NCBI RefSeq assembly: GCF_000143145.1
Contig: NC_014313.1
Location: 3,100,001 to 3,164,000, forward strand
Reading direction: 5' to 3'
From: Hyphomicrobium denitrificans ATCC 51888
Lineage (GTDB): Bacteria > Pseudomonadota > Alphaproteobacteria > Rhizobiales > Hyphomicrobiaceae
DNA: 64,000 nt
Positions 52,944-63,181 of this stretch are shown one piece after another. The position numbers and the translations under genes are program-made. Under the pieces are notes generated by a model that did not search any database, was not told where the DNA came from, and worked only from the letters and a program-made list of their open reading frames with translations. Within the stretch, counting starts at the first letter, position 1. Each line of letters opens with the position of its first letter.

Positions 52944-54428
52944 CTAAATATAGATCGCGTTTGCCTGCCTGCCATTCGCAACGTCAGCGCTCGATGGCTG
53001 CTGACTGTCGTTGCGCCGTCGGTGCTGCGATTGATCCGGCATTTCACCATCGCGCCGGGGCATCCCGTCGTCCTGCCGGCCACCCAAGTTTGCACGCGCC
53101 TGGCTTCCATCCTGGAACGTCGAGCTGCCGTTGTTCAGTGAGCTGTTCAAGTTTGAATTGGAACTGGACGAGATATCCGAGATCTTCAGGCTCTTCACGT
53201 CGTAGCCGGCGTCGCGCAGGCTTTGCTCCAAACCCTTGCGGTCATCGTCGAGCAGCCTGGCTGTCGCCGCTTTGGACGCCTCCGCATCGATATCGAGAGC
53301 GCTGGCTTTGAGGCTGAGCTTCAATCTGACAGTTCCGAGATCGGGCGGTGAAAGCGTCAAATCAATGCTTCGCAAGACGTAGCCCGCAGCCGGCGGCTGA
53401 TCGGCCGGTTGCCGCGGGGTGAATGGCTCGGCGCTGGTGCGATCGCCGGCAAGCGCGGTCAGCACGCCGCTGCGAACCTGTTGTGTCGCAGCAGACAGGG
53501 GAGCTGGTGTTTCCGGAATATCCTGCGTGATGTTTTCGACAGGCGTGGAAGCTGATGCGTCCAAAATCTGGCGCGCGCCTGCGTCCGGTGTTGCGGACTC
53601 TTTGCGTGATCCCGATCCGCCGCCTTGCGTATCGCCGAAATTCTGCTGCGGCGCTGTACCGGCCGTCGGCTGGGGCTCTGCGCTTCGTGCGGCTCCGATC
53701 ATATCCGTCGAAAGCTTGGGTGCGCCTGTATCACCTTTGCTCCCTGCAGCAGCGGTCGACGCCGAGAGGGCGTTTTCCGCGTTGGTCTTGTTCGTCAACG
53801 TTTCAAACATCCGGCTGTCTGATCCGGCGCTCCTATCGTCGAAAATCCAGTGCGCCTCGCGCGATTGAACCGACACGGGCGTCGTGACTGTTTCTTCGAC
53901 GTTGGACTCGGCCGTCGGCGTCGTGTCCTGCGCCGCCATCAGGCGCTGCCGGGCCTCCATCAGCGCAACGACGCTCGCTTGTTTGAGGATATGCCCGGGA
54001 ATCGCAGCGTTCGTGACATTCGTCGCGGCGCTATCGTCATTCGATGCCGCTTCCTGAGCAGGCGCGGTTACGGGCGAAGCGGTCCATGCCAGCAGCGGAT
54101 TTATGGAAGCGGGCGCGGGCTGTGCTTCCTGGCCGCCGAGCGTGTCGACTGTTGCCTCGAACGATGCTTGCACATCATCGTCCGATCGACTTTCGCGTTG
54201 AGATTTTTCAGATACCTTCGTGCTCTTGTCGATCGATTTGGGATCGGCGCGCTGTTCGCGAATGTTTGTTCGGCCGGCGGGGCGATCGCGCACCCGATCG
54301 CCGGACACGGCGGCATCCTGCGCCTTCGGGCTCGGTCTTGACCCGCGATATGTTTGGGCCGGGCTCCGACTTGAAATCGTATCGATGATGCTTTGGCCCT
54401 GAGCGGCGCGCGAAGCGACTTCGGTCAT
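52944..54428 (-). CDS. fliK: Flagellar hook-length control protein FliK
   Basis: 494 residues. A long disordered Ser/Thr/Pro-rich N-terminal part acts as the ruler. The C-terminal FliK_C domain (VLRSIDLTLSPPDLGTVRLK; GLEQSLRDAGYDVKSLKI) signals the export switch. The start overlaps motC by four bases. Divergent sequence in the ruler is usual. Confidence 0.88.
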   Translation of the reverse strand: MTEVASRAAQGQSIIDTISSRSPAQTYRGSRPSPKAQDAAVSGDRVRDRPAGRTNIREQRADPKSIDKSTKVSEKSQRESRSDDDVQASFEATVDTLGGQEAQPAPASINPLLAWTASPVTAPAQEAASNDDSAATNVTNAAIPGHILKQASVVALMEARQRLMAAQDTTPTAESNVEETVTTPVSVQSREAHWIFDDRSAGSDSRMFETLTNKTNAENALSASTAAAGSKGDTGAPKLSTDMIGAARSAEPQPTAGTAPQQNFGDTQGGGSGSRKESATPDAGARQILDASASTPVENITQDIPETPAPLSAATQQVRSGVLTALAGDRTSAEPFTPRQPADQPPAAGYVLRSIDLTLSPPDLGTVRLKLSLKASALDIDAEASKAATARLLDDDRKGLEQSLRDAGYDVKSLKISDISSSSNSNLNSSLNNGSSTFQDGSQARANLGGRQDDGMPRRDGEMPDQSQHRRRNDSQQPSSADVANGRQANAIYI

Positions 54429-55699
54429 TTCTTGGTCCCAGACATGATCATGTTGGCTTCTTCGATGGCGGCATCGGCGCTTTTGACGGCCGTCGACACG
54501 CGCGACAGCTCCGTTGCCGCACGCGAAACTTCAGTCTCTGCATTGCGAGCGTCGCTCGCAGGCGCAAATTTATTCTGCGTGACCGTTTGGGCGATGTAGC
54601 CTGCAACCTCGCGGATTTCGACGTCATTGCCGGTCAGGCGATCGGCCGTGATTTGGCGCAATGCCGACAGGGCTTCGGCCGCGCGCGTGCTCGGCGCATT
54701 CGCAGCGGCCTGATACAGCATGGCCCGGTCGAGATCTTCGGCGCTATCCGGTTTCAATGACAGCGCTTCGTTCGCGGCGGCCTGTGCCAGACTTATGCGG
54801 CCCGCCGGCAACCCCGCAGCCGCCATCGCAAGGAGCAGATCGATGCGCGACTGACGGTCTGCCGTCGACGTCGCTTCTGTCAGCTTCTCGACCATATCGC
54901 GGCCATCGAATTCGTCGCGCTTGGCAGCGGCAGCCGAAAAATCGCGAAAGAGTTTCCAGGCGTAGATCGATCGTCCATATCGCCGGAGATAATCGGTCAG
55001 CAGCAACATGGCGCGTTGCGTCTCGCCTTTGCTGACAAGCACCGGAATCTCGCGACGTACGGCCGCTTCCTCGATTGCGGTATGAGGACAGGCGAGACGG
55101 GCTTCATCAAGGAGCGCGATAGCTTTAGCGTCGTCGTTGCCGATATAGAGCGACGCTCTCGCCAGCGCGAATGGTCCGACCAGACTGACATCGACGGATC
55201 GCGGATCGACGTCGGCCCAGAGCTTTCGCGCCGCGCTCGTCTGACCCTGCGCATATTTTATTATGCCTTGCGCCAGCGTACGGTCGGCTTCGTGGCGCGT
55301 ATCGTCGTTCGCCAGCGGCTTCAACACTCCGTAATCGCCGCCGCTCAGGACGTACACGAAAGCGTCGCGAACCTGCGCATAGTTATCCCAATCGGACTTT
55401 TCAAAAGCGCGCACGACGGCTGAAATTTCCGACAAGAGGCGGCCCTGATCGGCGAGTGCGCCCTCGTCGCCTTGCACGACAATATCCTGCACCGTTCCCA
55501 AGCGAGCGAGCAATCGGCGAAGCTCGGCGCCCTTTTCCGTATTGACGCCTAGAACGCTCGTCGATGCTACGGCCCTGGCTTTCGGTTGCGACGTCGCGGT
55601 GTCGCCTGACGTGAACATTGGCAGCACATAAAAATACGCGCCTGCGCCTATGCCGCCAAGCACGATCACAGCGCCAGCGATCAACGCCTGACGCTTCAT
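54425..55699 (-). CDS. motC: Chemotaxis/motility protein MotC
   Basis: 424 residues. Signal/TM segment ([20 protein letters not shown]) followed by a periplasmic helical domain ([46 protein letters not shown]-like). MotC, known in Sinorhizobium and Agrobacterium, binds MotB in the periplasm. Sits between motB and fliK with four-base overlaps. Confidence 0.9.
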   Translation of the reverse strand: MKRQALIAGAVIVLGGIGAGAYFYVLPMFTSGDTATSQPKARAVASTSVLGVNTEKGAELRRLLARLGTVQDIVVQGDEGALADQGRLLSEISAVVRAFEKSDWDNYAQVRDAFVYVLSGGDYGVLKPLANDDTRHEADRTLAQGIIKYAQGQTSAARKLWADVDPRSVDVSLVGPFALARASLYIGNDDAKAIALLDEARLACPHTAIEEAAVRREIPVLVSKGETQRAMLLLTDYLRRYGRSIYAWKLFRDFSAAAAKRDEFDGRDMVEKLTEATSTADRQSRIDLLLAMAAAGLPAGRISLAQAAANEALSLKPDSAEDLDRAMLYQAAANAPSTRAAEALSALRQITADRLTGNDVEIREVAGYIAQTVTQNKFAPASDARNAETEVSRAATELSRVSTAVKSADAAIEEANMIMSGTKK

Positions 55700-56970
55700 T
55701 TCTTGACCTCTTTGATGAGGATGTCGATCCTGCGGTTTTCCGGCGCCTCGCGATTGGAGGGAATTTTAGGATCCCGGTCGGCGCGGCCTTCGATGGCTGC
55801 AAATCGCGTTTCAGCAATGCCGCCGCGCACGAGCATGTAATAAGCCATTTGCGCGCGTGCCGCGGAAAGACGCCAGTTGTCGTAGTTGCCGTTCTTGTAG
55901 GCGCGACTATCGGTGTGCCCGCGGACGACGATGCTGCCCGGTAAGGATTTCAGAACGTCACCGACCTTGCTCATGGCGAGAACCAACGCGGGACGCGGCT
56001 TCGCGGAGCCGACCTCGAACATGCCGAAGTCGGCGCCGTCGAGCAAACTGACGAGCAAGCCTTCGGATGTCGCCTTCACCTCGATCTCGGGCGCAGCACG
56101 GGAGCCTTTCGCCAAGGCACTGCTGATGTCGTCCTGCAACTTTTTGGCTTTTGCTTCGTCGGCTACGTCAGCGGCATCTGATGGTTTCGGCGCATTTGCT
56201 GCGTGATTCTGGTCTTTGGCATTGAGCGCGGTGGCAGCCTGCTTCGTATCTTGCGCCTCCAGTGCGCGCGCATTCTTCGCGGCATCCTTGCCTTCCACGC
56301 CAGATGGCGGCGGCGACGCCTTCGCGGTTGCCGCTGGTGGTGCCGCCGGCGCGGGATTGGGCTGCGATGCAGACCTTTGGGCGGCTGACGATTTTCCGGA
56401 CCGGCGATCGGCGCGATCAAAGGGATCGCTGATGCTGCTGTCCAACGGACTTGCCGCCGTCATGGACTGGCTGGCCTTGGCTTCGTCTGCAAGCTTGTCC
56501 AGAAGCTGCCCTGGATTGTCGAAGAGCGCTTCTTCCTTCTGCGCTTCCGCGCTCTTGCCGCCGGCGGAAGCGCTTCTCTTTTGCGCTTCTTCGTCCATCG
56601 CCTCGCCGATGTTCGCCTTGCTCGCCTTGGGCGCGCTGAGCTTCTGCGCTTGATCGGGATGCTGGCTCAAGCCCTTCTCGGACTTTTCCTCGTTCTGCTT
56701 CGCGTCGATCTCGTTCAGATCTTCGAGGCCCTTGGGCGCCTCGAAGCGATCCGTCAGCCGCATCGGATTAAAATAAGCCGCGACCTGCACGATCGTCTTT
56801 TTATCCGCGGCATTGATCAGCCACATGACGAGAAAGAACGCCATCATGGCCGTCATGAAGTCGGCATAGGCGATCTTCCAGACGCCGCCGTGATGCTCTT
56901 CGTCGTGACTGCGACGGCGGCGTACGATGACGAGCGGTTGCGATGAAACGTCTTCCTGACCGTTGCTCAT
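55696..56970 (-). CDS. motB: Flagellar stator protein MotB
   Basis: 424 residues. One transmembrane helix with the proton-binding region [18 protein letters not shown], a long Ala/Ser/Pro-rich linker (longer than in E. coli), and an OmpA-like peptidoglycan-binding domain ([30 protein letters not shown]). motA is not in the window. Overlaps fliH and motC. Confidence 0.93.
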   Translation of the reverse strand: MSNGQEDVSSQPLVIVRRRRSHDEEHHGGVWKIAYADFMTAMMAFFLVMWLINAADKKTIVQVAAYFNPMRLTDRFEAPKGLEDLNEIDAKQNEEKSEKGLSQHPDQAQKLSAPKASKANIGEAMDEEAQKRSASAGGKSAEAQKEEALFDNPGQLLDKLADEAKASQSMTAASPLDSSISDPFDRADRRSGKSSAAQRSASQPNPAPAAPPAATAKASPPPSGVEGKDAAKNARALEAQDTKQAATALNAKDQNHAANAPKPSDAADVADEAKAKKLQDDISSALAKGSRAAPEIEVKATSEGLLVSLLDGADFGMFEVGSAKPRPALVLAMSKVGDVLKSLPGSIVVRGHTDSRAYKNGNYDNWRLSAARAQMAYYMLVRGGIAETRFAAIEGRADRDPKIPSNREAPENRRIDILIKEVKK

Positions 56971-57554
56971 GTCGCCGCCTCAAGCTCAGAAATCCACGCG
57001 GCGATGTTCGCTTCGATGACGGTGTCCTCGATATGCGCGCGAACGTCGGAGGATGCGCTTTCCGAATAGCCGATCTGGAACGCATCGTTCGGCAGCGAGC
57101 TGCGCAGATGCTCCAGCATTTCCGCCGGAGCCTCGATATGGACCTTGGCGCCTTCGACGAGCGCCCGCGTGATTGCTGCTTCGAGCTCTTGCACGGCGCG
57201 CTTCCGCAGTTGTTCGACGATCCAGGGACGAAGCAGCGTCGCGACGCGTTCGCCCACCGCGCGCTCAATGAGCTTCACGGCGCCATCCAAGCGGGCGGCA
57301 AGGACGTCGGCACATTCCTGCCGGAAACCGTTGCGTTCGAGGTTGAGGCGTTCGAGAAACAGCGTCTCCGCTTCCGCCAGCCTCACTTCCGCATCCGCCT
57401 GCGCTTCGGCGCGGCCCTCGGACAATCCCTGCTGATAGCCGTCTTCAAACGCAGTCTTGAGTTCCGTTTCGTGATCGGGTTTCACCGCAGCGGCATTCGG
57501 ATGATCGAAGTCCGAAAGCATTGGAAATGCCCGACTGAGCACCCTGGCGGTCAT
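56967..57554 (-). CDS. fliH: Flagellar export ATPase regulator FliH-like
   Basis: 195 residues from the ATG at 57554, which overlaps the fliF stop (ATGA). A charged helix with [20 protein letters not shown] is typical of FliH coiled coils; the C-terminal part ([26 protein letters not shown]) resembles the FliH globular domain. FliH regulates the FliI ATPase. fliI itself is not in the window. Confidence 0.8.
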   Translation of the reverse strand: MTARVLSRAFPMLSDFDHPNAAAVKPDHETELKTAFEDGYQQGLSEGRAEAQADAEVRLAEAETLFLERLNLERNGFRQECADVLAARLDGAVKLIERAVGERVATLLRPWIVEQLRKRAVQELEAAITRALVEGAKVHIEAPAEMLEHLRSSLPNDAFQIGYSESASSDVRAHIEDTVIEANIAAWISELEAAT

Positions 57555-59236
57555 CCGTTCTTGACCCAATGCTTCATGATGGCCGTGGCCTGATCTTCAT
57601 CACGATCGATGATCGCACCGAGCTTCTCGACGGGACCAAACGCAAGCGAGCGGCCGAATGACATTCCATCACCCGCGAAGCCCGATGAGCCAAAATCGGA
57701 ATCGAATGGATTGGCCCCAGGCTCAAGCAGTGGCGATGCCATCTCCGGCATGTCGAGAGGCGCTGTGACGCCGCCAGCATCCGCGATCGGCGGTCCTGCG
57801 AGCGCCGCCACCGCGCCATTGCCTTCGATGGCAGTCGCCGCGCTTCCGGTCAGCAAAAGCCGCATCGCGGGCTTGAATCCAGCGAAGACAACGATGGCGG
57901 CGATCAGGAGAATGGTCAGTGATTTGATTCCGGTCCCGGCAAGACCCATCAGCATCACGCTCCAGTCGGTGCTGGGCGCCGTGATATCGCCAAAGGGCGA
58001 TTGCGCGAATTCGACAGCCGCAACGCTGATGCGATCGCCGCGTTTGGTGTCGAGACCAGCGGCGGACAGCGCGACTTTCTCAATCTCGGCAACCTGCTTC
58101 TCGATGTCTTCGGTCTTGGCGTCCTTGCCGATGATTTCAGCGATACGCTTCTTGTTGACGACGACGGCGAGCGAGATGTTGTTGACCTTGTAGCCTTCGC
58201 TGGTGGTGGAGGCGGAGTGCGAACTGATCTCGTAGTTGGTCGTTTCCTCTTTCCGATCCTGCGCCCGCTTATTTTGCTCTTTCGTCGTCGGTGCTTCGTT
58301 CGGAATATTCTGCTCGACGCTGACGTCGGTTCTGCCGGAGCCATCAGTCGAGCTCTGCGCTTCCTTGATGACGCGCGTCGAGCGTTCGACTTTGGACTCG
58401 GGGTCGTATTTCGTTTCCGTCGTCTGGTGCTTGTCGATGTTCAGGCGCGCGATTGCGCTGACTTCGAAATTGTCGATGCCGAGGTACGGCGACAGGGCGC
58501 GGCGCACGCTGTCCTGCACCTGCGTCGAGATGGTGCGCTCGAGATCGAGCATTTGGACCGGGACATCGCCGCTTGGGCTGCCGCTGCCACCGAGCAACGT
58601 TCCGTCGGTGCCGATGACCTGGACTTCGTCCGGTTTCATATCGGGAATGGCGGCAGCGATAAGATGCTTGATGGCGGGCGCCGCCGTGGCATCGCTCGCG
58701 ACATCGGTCTTGATGACGACGGACGCCGTTGGAGTCTGCTTTTTCGTCCTCAGACCGTTCTGGTCCGGTAGATAGAGATGGACGCGAGCGGCGCGGATGC
58801 CTTTCAAATATTGGATCGTGCGCGAAAGCTCGCCCTCAAGGGCGCGCACGCGCGTCACTTCCTGCATGAACGAGGTGAGACCCAGCGCTCCGAGCTTGTC
58901 GAACAGCTCGTAGCCCGCATTCGGGCTTCCAGGCAGACCCTTTTCCGCGAGCAGGGCGCGCGCCTGCTCGGCTTGCCCGACCGCAACGCCGAGCTTGGTT
59001 CCGTCGAGACTGGCTTCGAACGGGATACCGGCCTGCGCCAGCTCACGACCCATGCTGGAAATGTCAGGCGGCGTCAGGCCCACGTAAAGTGTCTCGAAGC
59101 TCGAGCGCGACGCGAAGTAGCTGCCGATCGAGATCAGCGCGAAGACGAGAAAACCCGCCGCGCCAAGCGCCATAAGGCGCTGCCGTCCCAAACCTTTGAG
59201 ACTGCTGTATAGATTCTGGAATTGGCGCCAATCCAT
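57551..59236 (-). CDS. fliF: Flagellar MS-ring protein FliF
   Basis: 561 residues from the ATG at 59236 (MDWRQFQNLYSSLKGLGRQR). Two transmembrane helices (LMALGAAGFLVFALISIGS; SLTILLIAAIVVFAGFKPAM) bracket the periplasmic ring-building domains (FMQEVTRVRALEGELSRTIQ; RVHLYLPDQNG). The C-terminal FliG-binding tail ends in [10 protein letters not shown]. The upstream in-frame extension is rejected as non-conserved. First gene of fliF-fliH-motB-motC-fliK. Confidence 0.95.
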   Translation of the reverse strand: MDWRQFQNLYSSLKGLGRQRLMALGAAGFLVFALISIGSYFASRSSFETLYVGLTPPDISSMGRELAQAGIPFEASLDGTKLGVAVGQAEQARALLAEKGLPGSPNAGYELFDKLGALGLTSFMQEVTRVRALEGELSRTIQYLKGIRAARVHLYLPDQNGLRTKKQTPTASVVIKTDVASDATAAPAIKHLIAAAIPDMKPDEVQVIGTDGTLLGGSGSPSGDVPVQMLDLERTISTQVQDSVRRALSPYLGIDNFEVSAIARLNIDKHQTTETKYDPESKVERSTRVIKEAQSSTDGSGRTDVSVEQNIPNEAPTTKEQNKRAQDRKEETTNYEISSHSASTTSEGYKVNNISLAVVVNKKRIAEIIGKDAKTEDIEKQVAEIEKVALSAAGLDTKRGDRISVAAVEFAQSPFGDITAPSTDWSVMLMGLAGTGIKSLTILLIAAIVVFAGFKPAMRLLLTGSAATAIEGNGAVAALAGPPIADAGGVTAPLDMPEMASPLLEPGANPFDSDFGSSGFAGDGMSFGRSLAFGPVEKLGAIIDRDEDQATAIMKHWVKNG

Positions 59237-59385
59237 CTTTCGGACCCTACCGGCATGGTTCCAAGCCGACGGTAGAGAGCGAACCTTGTGTAAAGGTGAC
59301 GGGCCGCCAAGTCCTCGCCACGGCTGCAAAGGCAACCAAGGCGCTGACCGGCGACCCGTCTCGATAGAAGGGACGTGAGATAGGT

Positions 59386-59403
59386 TCGGCGCCTCAGCGC
59401 CGA
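59386..59403 (-). terminator. Hairpin after flagellin
   Basis: TCGGCGC ctca GCGCCGA, 7-bp perfect stem, 10 bases after the flagellin stop on the reverse strand. No U-run; may mark the 3' end of the flagellin mRNA and separate it from fliF. Confidence 0.4.
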
Positions 59404-59413
59404 TCCTTATTCA

Positions 59414-60367
59414 TCAGCCGCGGAAGAGCGAGAGGATGTTCTGGCTCGACTGGTTGGCGATGCTGAGCGCCTGGACGCCGAGCTGCTGCTTAACCTGCAG
59501 GGCCTGAAGTCTCGTCGATTCTTCGTTCATGTCAGCGTCAACGAGCTGCGAGACGCCCGTCGTGATCGAATCGCGCAGCGTCGACACGAAGTCGCTCTGC
59601 AGATTGATACGCGTCTGGTTGGCGCCGAGGCCGGTGGCTGCCGAGGTCATCTCGTCGAGTGCCTTGGAAACCGCCTGGACGTAGCCCGAGAGCGTCGCCT
59701 GGTCGGTAGCGCTGTTGTCCAGCGAGCTGATGTCGATGTTCATGATCGACGTGCCGCCCGTCGAGACAACGGCGCCGGCCGAGTCGCGCTGCGAGTCGAG
59801 GATGCCGCCAGCGCCCGTGCCGGTGCCGGCGTCGAACAGAACGGCTTTCGACGTATCGACCGTGATGTAGCCGATCGAAACTGCGCCGCTCGAGTTGCGC
59901 GTGAACGACGAAACGATCGATTTCGTCGCGTTGTAGCCGGTGGCCGACGAGTCGACCGAGAGCCAGTTCTCACCAGAGAAGCTTGCCGAATCGGCAACGC
60001 CCTTGAGCTGGTTCTGGAGTTCCGTGATGTCCGACTGGATCTTGCTGCGATCGACGCCCGGTCCGAGAGCTGCAGCAAGCTTCTGCTTCATCTGCGAGAC
60101 GAGATCGATGCTGCTGTTCATCGCCGTATAGGCGACGTTGACGGTGCCCTTGCCGAGGCCGAGCGCGTCCTGAACCGTCGAAAGAGCGGCGTTGTCGGAG
60201 CGCATCGAGGTCGCGATCGACCAATAAGCGGCGTTGTCGGAAGCCGAAGCAACGCGCAAGCCCGTCGAAATGCGGCTCTGCGTGGTCAACATGTCTTTCG
60301 ACGTCTGCTGCAGCGACTGCAGCGCGGTCATCGCTGCGACGTTCGTGTTAATGCTATTCATGCCCAT
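59414..60367 (-). CDS. fliC: Flagellin
   Basis: 317 residues from the ATG at 60367, with AAGGACAAGG just upstream; an ATG two codons later is possible. N-terminal D0/D1 (MNSINTNVAAMTALQSLQQ; RISTGLRVASASDNAAYWSI) and C-terminal (LQALQVKQQLGVQALSIA; SSQNILSLFRG) helices are typical. The middle domain is short (about 120 residues), giving a smooth, compact filament subunit. A single flagellin copy is visible in this window. The long leader may be the FlbT target. Confidence 0.95.
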   Translation of the reverse strand: MGMNSINTNVAAMTALQSLQQTSKDMLTTQSRISTGLRVASASDNAAYWSIATSMRSDNAALSTVQDALGLGKGTVNVAYTAMNSSIDLVSQMKQKLAAALGPGVDRSKIQSDITELQNQLKGVADSASFSGENWLSVDSSATGYNATKSIVSSFTRNSSGAVSIGYITVDTSKAVLFDAGTGTGAGGILDSQRDSAGAVVSTGGTSIMNIDISSLDNSATDQATLSGYVQAVSKALDEMTSAATGLGANQTRINLQSDFVSTLRDSITTGVSQLVDADMNEESTRLQALQVKQQLGVQALSIANQSSQNILSLFRG

Positions 60368-60586
60368 GTCCCTTGTCCTTCTACTCGGCACTTAATATGC
60401 GCGTTACTGGGGACATACCGGGTTTGCCGGCTTGGCAGATCGGCTTCATGCCTGTGGTTTGACTCGACCACTCTGTCATGGGCCAATGAATTACCGGAGA
60501 GTTATTTCTTAATGGTTACCAGCGGACCGCCGGGCGAAACTATTGTGAAGCCCAGGCACAATGGACGCGCGGAAACGTCACCGGCT
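60368..60586 (-). promoter_or_regulatory. Flagellin leader and promoter region
   Basis: 219 bases between the fliP stop (60587) and the flagellin start. It contains a strong Shine-Dalgarno. I could not assign sigma28 or sigma54 boxes reliably. In Caulobacter FlbT acts on a flagellin 5' leader, and this segment is the likely equivalent (inference). Confidence 0.4.
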
Positions 60587-61330
60587 TTATATGAAGGATT
60601 TGACGAGCGCTCCGACGAGCAAGCTCCAGCCGTCGACAAGAACGAAGAACAATATCTTGAGTGGTAGCGACACCACAGTGGGCGGCATCATCATCATGCC
60701 CATCGACGTCATGATCGTTGCCACCACAAGATCGATGACCAGAAACGGCAGCGTCACCAGGAAGCCGATTTCGAAGCCGCGGCGAAGCTCCGAGACCATG
60801 AACGCCGGGATGAGGACGCGAAGGTCGTCGGGGCCGGCTTTGTTCGCCTCGCCGAAGCGCTCTGCCGACAGGTCCTGAAAAATTGCGATGTCCTTTTCGC
60901 GGACGTTCGCCTTCATGAAGGCGCGGAACGGCTCGGTCGTCCGCTGGTAGCCCTCTTCCTGGCTGATCTTGTTCTCGACCATCGGCTTGACGCCGTTGTC
61001 CCAGGCCGCCTGGAACGTCGGCGCCATGACGAACATGGTCATGAACAGCGCAAGGCTGACCAGAATCATATTGCTCGGCGTCGTCTGAAGCCCGAGGCCC
61101 GAGCGGAGGAATGACAGCGCGATCACGAACCGTGCGAACGACGTCACCATCATCAGCAGACCGGGCGCAACCGACAGCACGGTCATCACGACCAGCAACT
61201 GCACGATACGTCCGGAGACCGATGCGTCGCCCGCCGGGAACAGCGTGTTGAGGTCGATGGTCTGGGCGAGCGCCGCCGTCGGCATCACGGCCAAGAGAAT
61301 GAGCGCCAGCAGGAACAGTCGCTTGCTCAT
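60587..61330 (-). CDS. fliP: Flagellar export protein FliP
   Basis: 247 residues. Signal peptide (LFLLALILLAVMPTAALAQ) then four transmembrane helices: VVMTVLSVAPGLLMMVTSFARFVIALSFLR, MILVSLALFMTMFVMAPTF, LIPAFMVSELRRGFEIGFLV and MGMMMMPPTVVSLPLKILFF (partly listed). Core of the FliPQR export gate. The start overlaps fliL (ATGA). Confidence 0.95.
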   Translation of the reverse strand: MSKRLFLLALILLAVMPTAALAQTIDLNTLFPAGDASVSGRIVQLLVVMTVLSVAPGLLMMVTSFARFVIALSFLRSGLGLQTTPSNMILVSLALFMTMFVMAPTFQAAWDNGVKPMVENKISQEEGYQRTTEPFRAFMKANVREKDIAIFQDLSAERFGEANKAGPDDLRVLIPAFMVSELRRGFEIGFLVTLPFLVIDLVVATIMTSMGMMMMPPTVVSLPLKILFFVLVDGWSLLVGALVKSFI

Positions 61331-61839
61331 TCGATCACGAACCCGCCGATCAGCAATCCCAGGATCGCGCCGCGACCACGGATCTTCGCGCGGTCTTCAA
61401 GTTGCTCGCGCAAGTTCTGCAGGCCCCTGACGCCCTGGATGTCCGCGACCGTCAGCCCCTTGAGGTAGGCGATGATATCCTCGCGAACCTCGTTCTTCAG
61501 CACACTGGCTTCGGATGTGCCATGCACGGCGACAATCGAAACGTCCAGGCGGACTCGCGACTTCGGTTCGCCGCTCAAGTCGACAATGATCGAAGGGATC
61601 GAGATTTCCAGCGCATCGCTCGGGAACCGTCCGGCCGACGGCGCTTCAGGCGCGACGCTCGCAGGCTTTGCTTCTTCGACAGGCGCCGGCGCAGGGCCGA
61701 CCGGAACAGCGAAATATCCAAAAGCGCCGCCGCCGGCGATCCCGAGAACAACCGCGGCGATCATGGATTTGACGAGGTCGCCCGTGCTCGGCGCGGCGCT
61801 CGGAGCAGATCCATTGCTTGGTACGAGCGCCTGCGCCAT
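61327..61839 (-). CDS. fliL: Flagellar basal-body protein FliL
   Basis: 170 residues. N-terminal TM (MIAAVVLGIAGGGAFGYFAV), Pro/Ala linker, periplasmic FliL domain (LEISIPSIIVDLSGEPKSRV; ILGLLIGGFVIE ending). FliL associates with stators. 12 bases after flgH. Confidence 0.92.
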   Translation of the reverse strand: MAQALVPSNGSAPSAAPSTGDLVKSMIAAVVLGIAGGGAFGYFAVPVGPAPAPVEEAKPASVAPEAPSAGRFPSDALEISIPSIIVDLSGEPKSRVRLDVSIVAVHGTSEASVLKNEVREDIIAYLKGLTVADIQGVRGLQNLREQLEDRAKIRGRGAILGLLIGGFVIE

Positions 61840-61851
61840 GCCGACCCGATC

Positions 61852-62592
61852 CTAGAACGGCGCTATGATGTCGAGGATCTGCTGGCCGTAAGCTGGCTGC
61901 TGAACCTCCATCACGCGACCGCGGCCACCGTAGGACACACGCGCTTCGGCGATCTTGTCGTAGGAAATCTGGTTGTCCGTCGAGATATCGCGCGGCCGGA
62001 TGATGCCCGCGACGCTCAAGACTCGAACCTCAAAGTTGACGCGGACTTCCTGCGTGCCGCTGATGACCAGATTGCCGTTGGGCAGAACTTCGCTGACGAC
62101 GGCGGCGACGAGCAGGTTGATATTTTCCGACCGCGTGATGCCGCCCTTTGAATCCGTCGATGTCGTGCGATCGAGATTGCCGTTCAAGCTGCCGGAACCG
62201 GAACCGCCCGCGCCGCCGAAGCCGAGATCATAGTCGAGCGAGGACGTGAGGCCGACGCTTGAATCGCGTTTGCGATTGAGCGTGTTGCCGAGCGTCGCCT
62301 GATCCTTGATCTGGACTTTGACGGTGACGACGTCGCCGTTCTTGAAGGCGCGCGCATCGCGGAAAAGATCGGCACCGGAATCGCGCCACGTCGAATTGCC
62401 GGAGGTATACGCGGCCTTCGTCACGGGGAGCTGAACATGCGGCAGACGTTCCGGCAGCAAGCCGCTTCCGACCGGAGACATGACCGGCTCGCGGCTGACC
62501 TCTTTCAACTGGTCCAGTGCGCAGGCCGGCAGCAAAAGCGCCAGGCACGTCACCCAGAGCGCGCTCGGTCTTGGCCTATTTATGCTGCGCAT
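61852..62592 (-). CDS. flgH: Flagellar L-ring protein FlgH (lipoprotein)
   Basis: 246 residues from the ATG at 62592, giving a lipoprotein signal with lipobox LLPAC. GADLFRDARAFKNGDVVTVKV and IRPRDISTDNQISYDKIAEARVSY are diagnostic. It forms the outer-membrane L-ring. Overlaps the motE end by 17 bases. Confidence 0.95.
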   Translation of the reverse strand: MRSINRPRPSALWVTCLALLLPACALDQLKEVSREPVMSPVGSGLLPERLPHVQLPVTKAAYTSGNSTWRDSGADLFRDARAFKNGDVVTVKVQIKDQATLGNTLNRKRDSSVGLTSSLDYDLGFGGAGGSGSGSLNGNLDRTTSTDSKGGITRSENINLLVAAVVSEVLPNGNLVISGTQEVRVNFEVRVLSVAGIIRPRDISTDNQISYDKIAEARVSYGGRGRVMEVQQPAYGQQILDIIAPF

Positions 62593-63181
62593 TGGCCATC
62601 GACTCCAGCTTCGCCGCGACCTCGCTCGCACCGGCAATAATCGCCATAAGGCGCGAGGCTTTCGCCGTATCCATTTCCGCCAAAATGAGGCTGCTGACCT
62701 TTGGTGAAAGCTTGGCGGTGATCGCAGCAGCGGTCAGTTCATTCATTTCAGTCAGCTGATGCGCCGCCGCGTCCGGCTTCATCTTGCTGTAGATGTCGAG
62801 GAGCGCGGTGGTTGCTTTCGCCGTGAATTCTTCGCGCTTTTTGACCCAGCTTTTCAGCTCTGTCGTCTTGGCATCGAGAATGGCGACGCGACCGGCAAGC
62901 TCCTTGCTCGCCTTTTCGAGATTGCTGGTCTGCTGCGCGATCTGCGCGGCGGCTGTCGCATCGACGACGCTCGAGCAGTATTGCTCCGCAGGGCTCAACT
63001 GCTGCGGCGTGACCGGCGGCAACGGCAGCGAGTCGGCCGCCTGTCTATCCTTGTCACCTTTGGAGTCTTCCGAAGCCATGACGGGGGTGGCGAAAAAAAG
63101 TGCGAGCACAAAAACCGACACGATGGCGCGATACCACTCTACGCGCGACGAGTTGGACAGATGATGCTCAGACGTCGTCAT
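62576..63181 (-). CDS. motE: Motility protein MotE
   Basis: 201 residues. Signal/anchor (WYRAIVSVFVLALFFATPVM), then a coiled coil (SNLEKASKELAGRVAILDAKTTELKSWVKKREEF) and a C-terminal region with ALLDIYSKMKPDAAAHQLTEM. This is the MotE family, which in Sinorhizobium folds or stabilises MotC in the periplasm; it resembles MgtE-N-like motifs. Position flgI-motE-flgH matches rhizobia. Confidence 0.9.
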   Translation of the reverse strand: MTTSEHHLSNSSRVEWYRAIVSVFVLALFFATPVMASEDSKGDKDRQAADSLPLPPVTPQQLSPAEQYCSSVVDATAAAQIAQQTSNLEKASKELAGRVAILDAKTTELKSWVKKREEFTAKATTALLDIYSKMKPDAAAHQLTEMNELTAAAITAKLSPKVSSLILAEMDTAKASRLMAIIAGASEVAAKLESMANAQHK

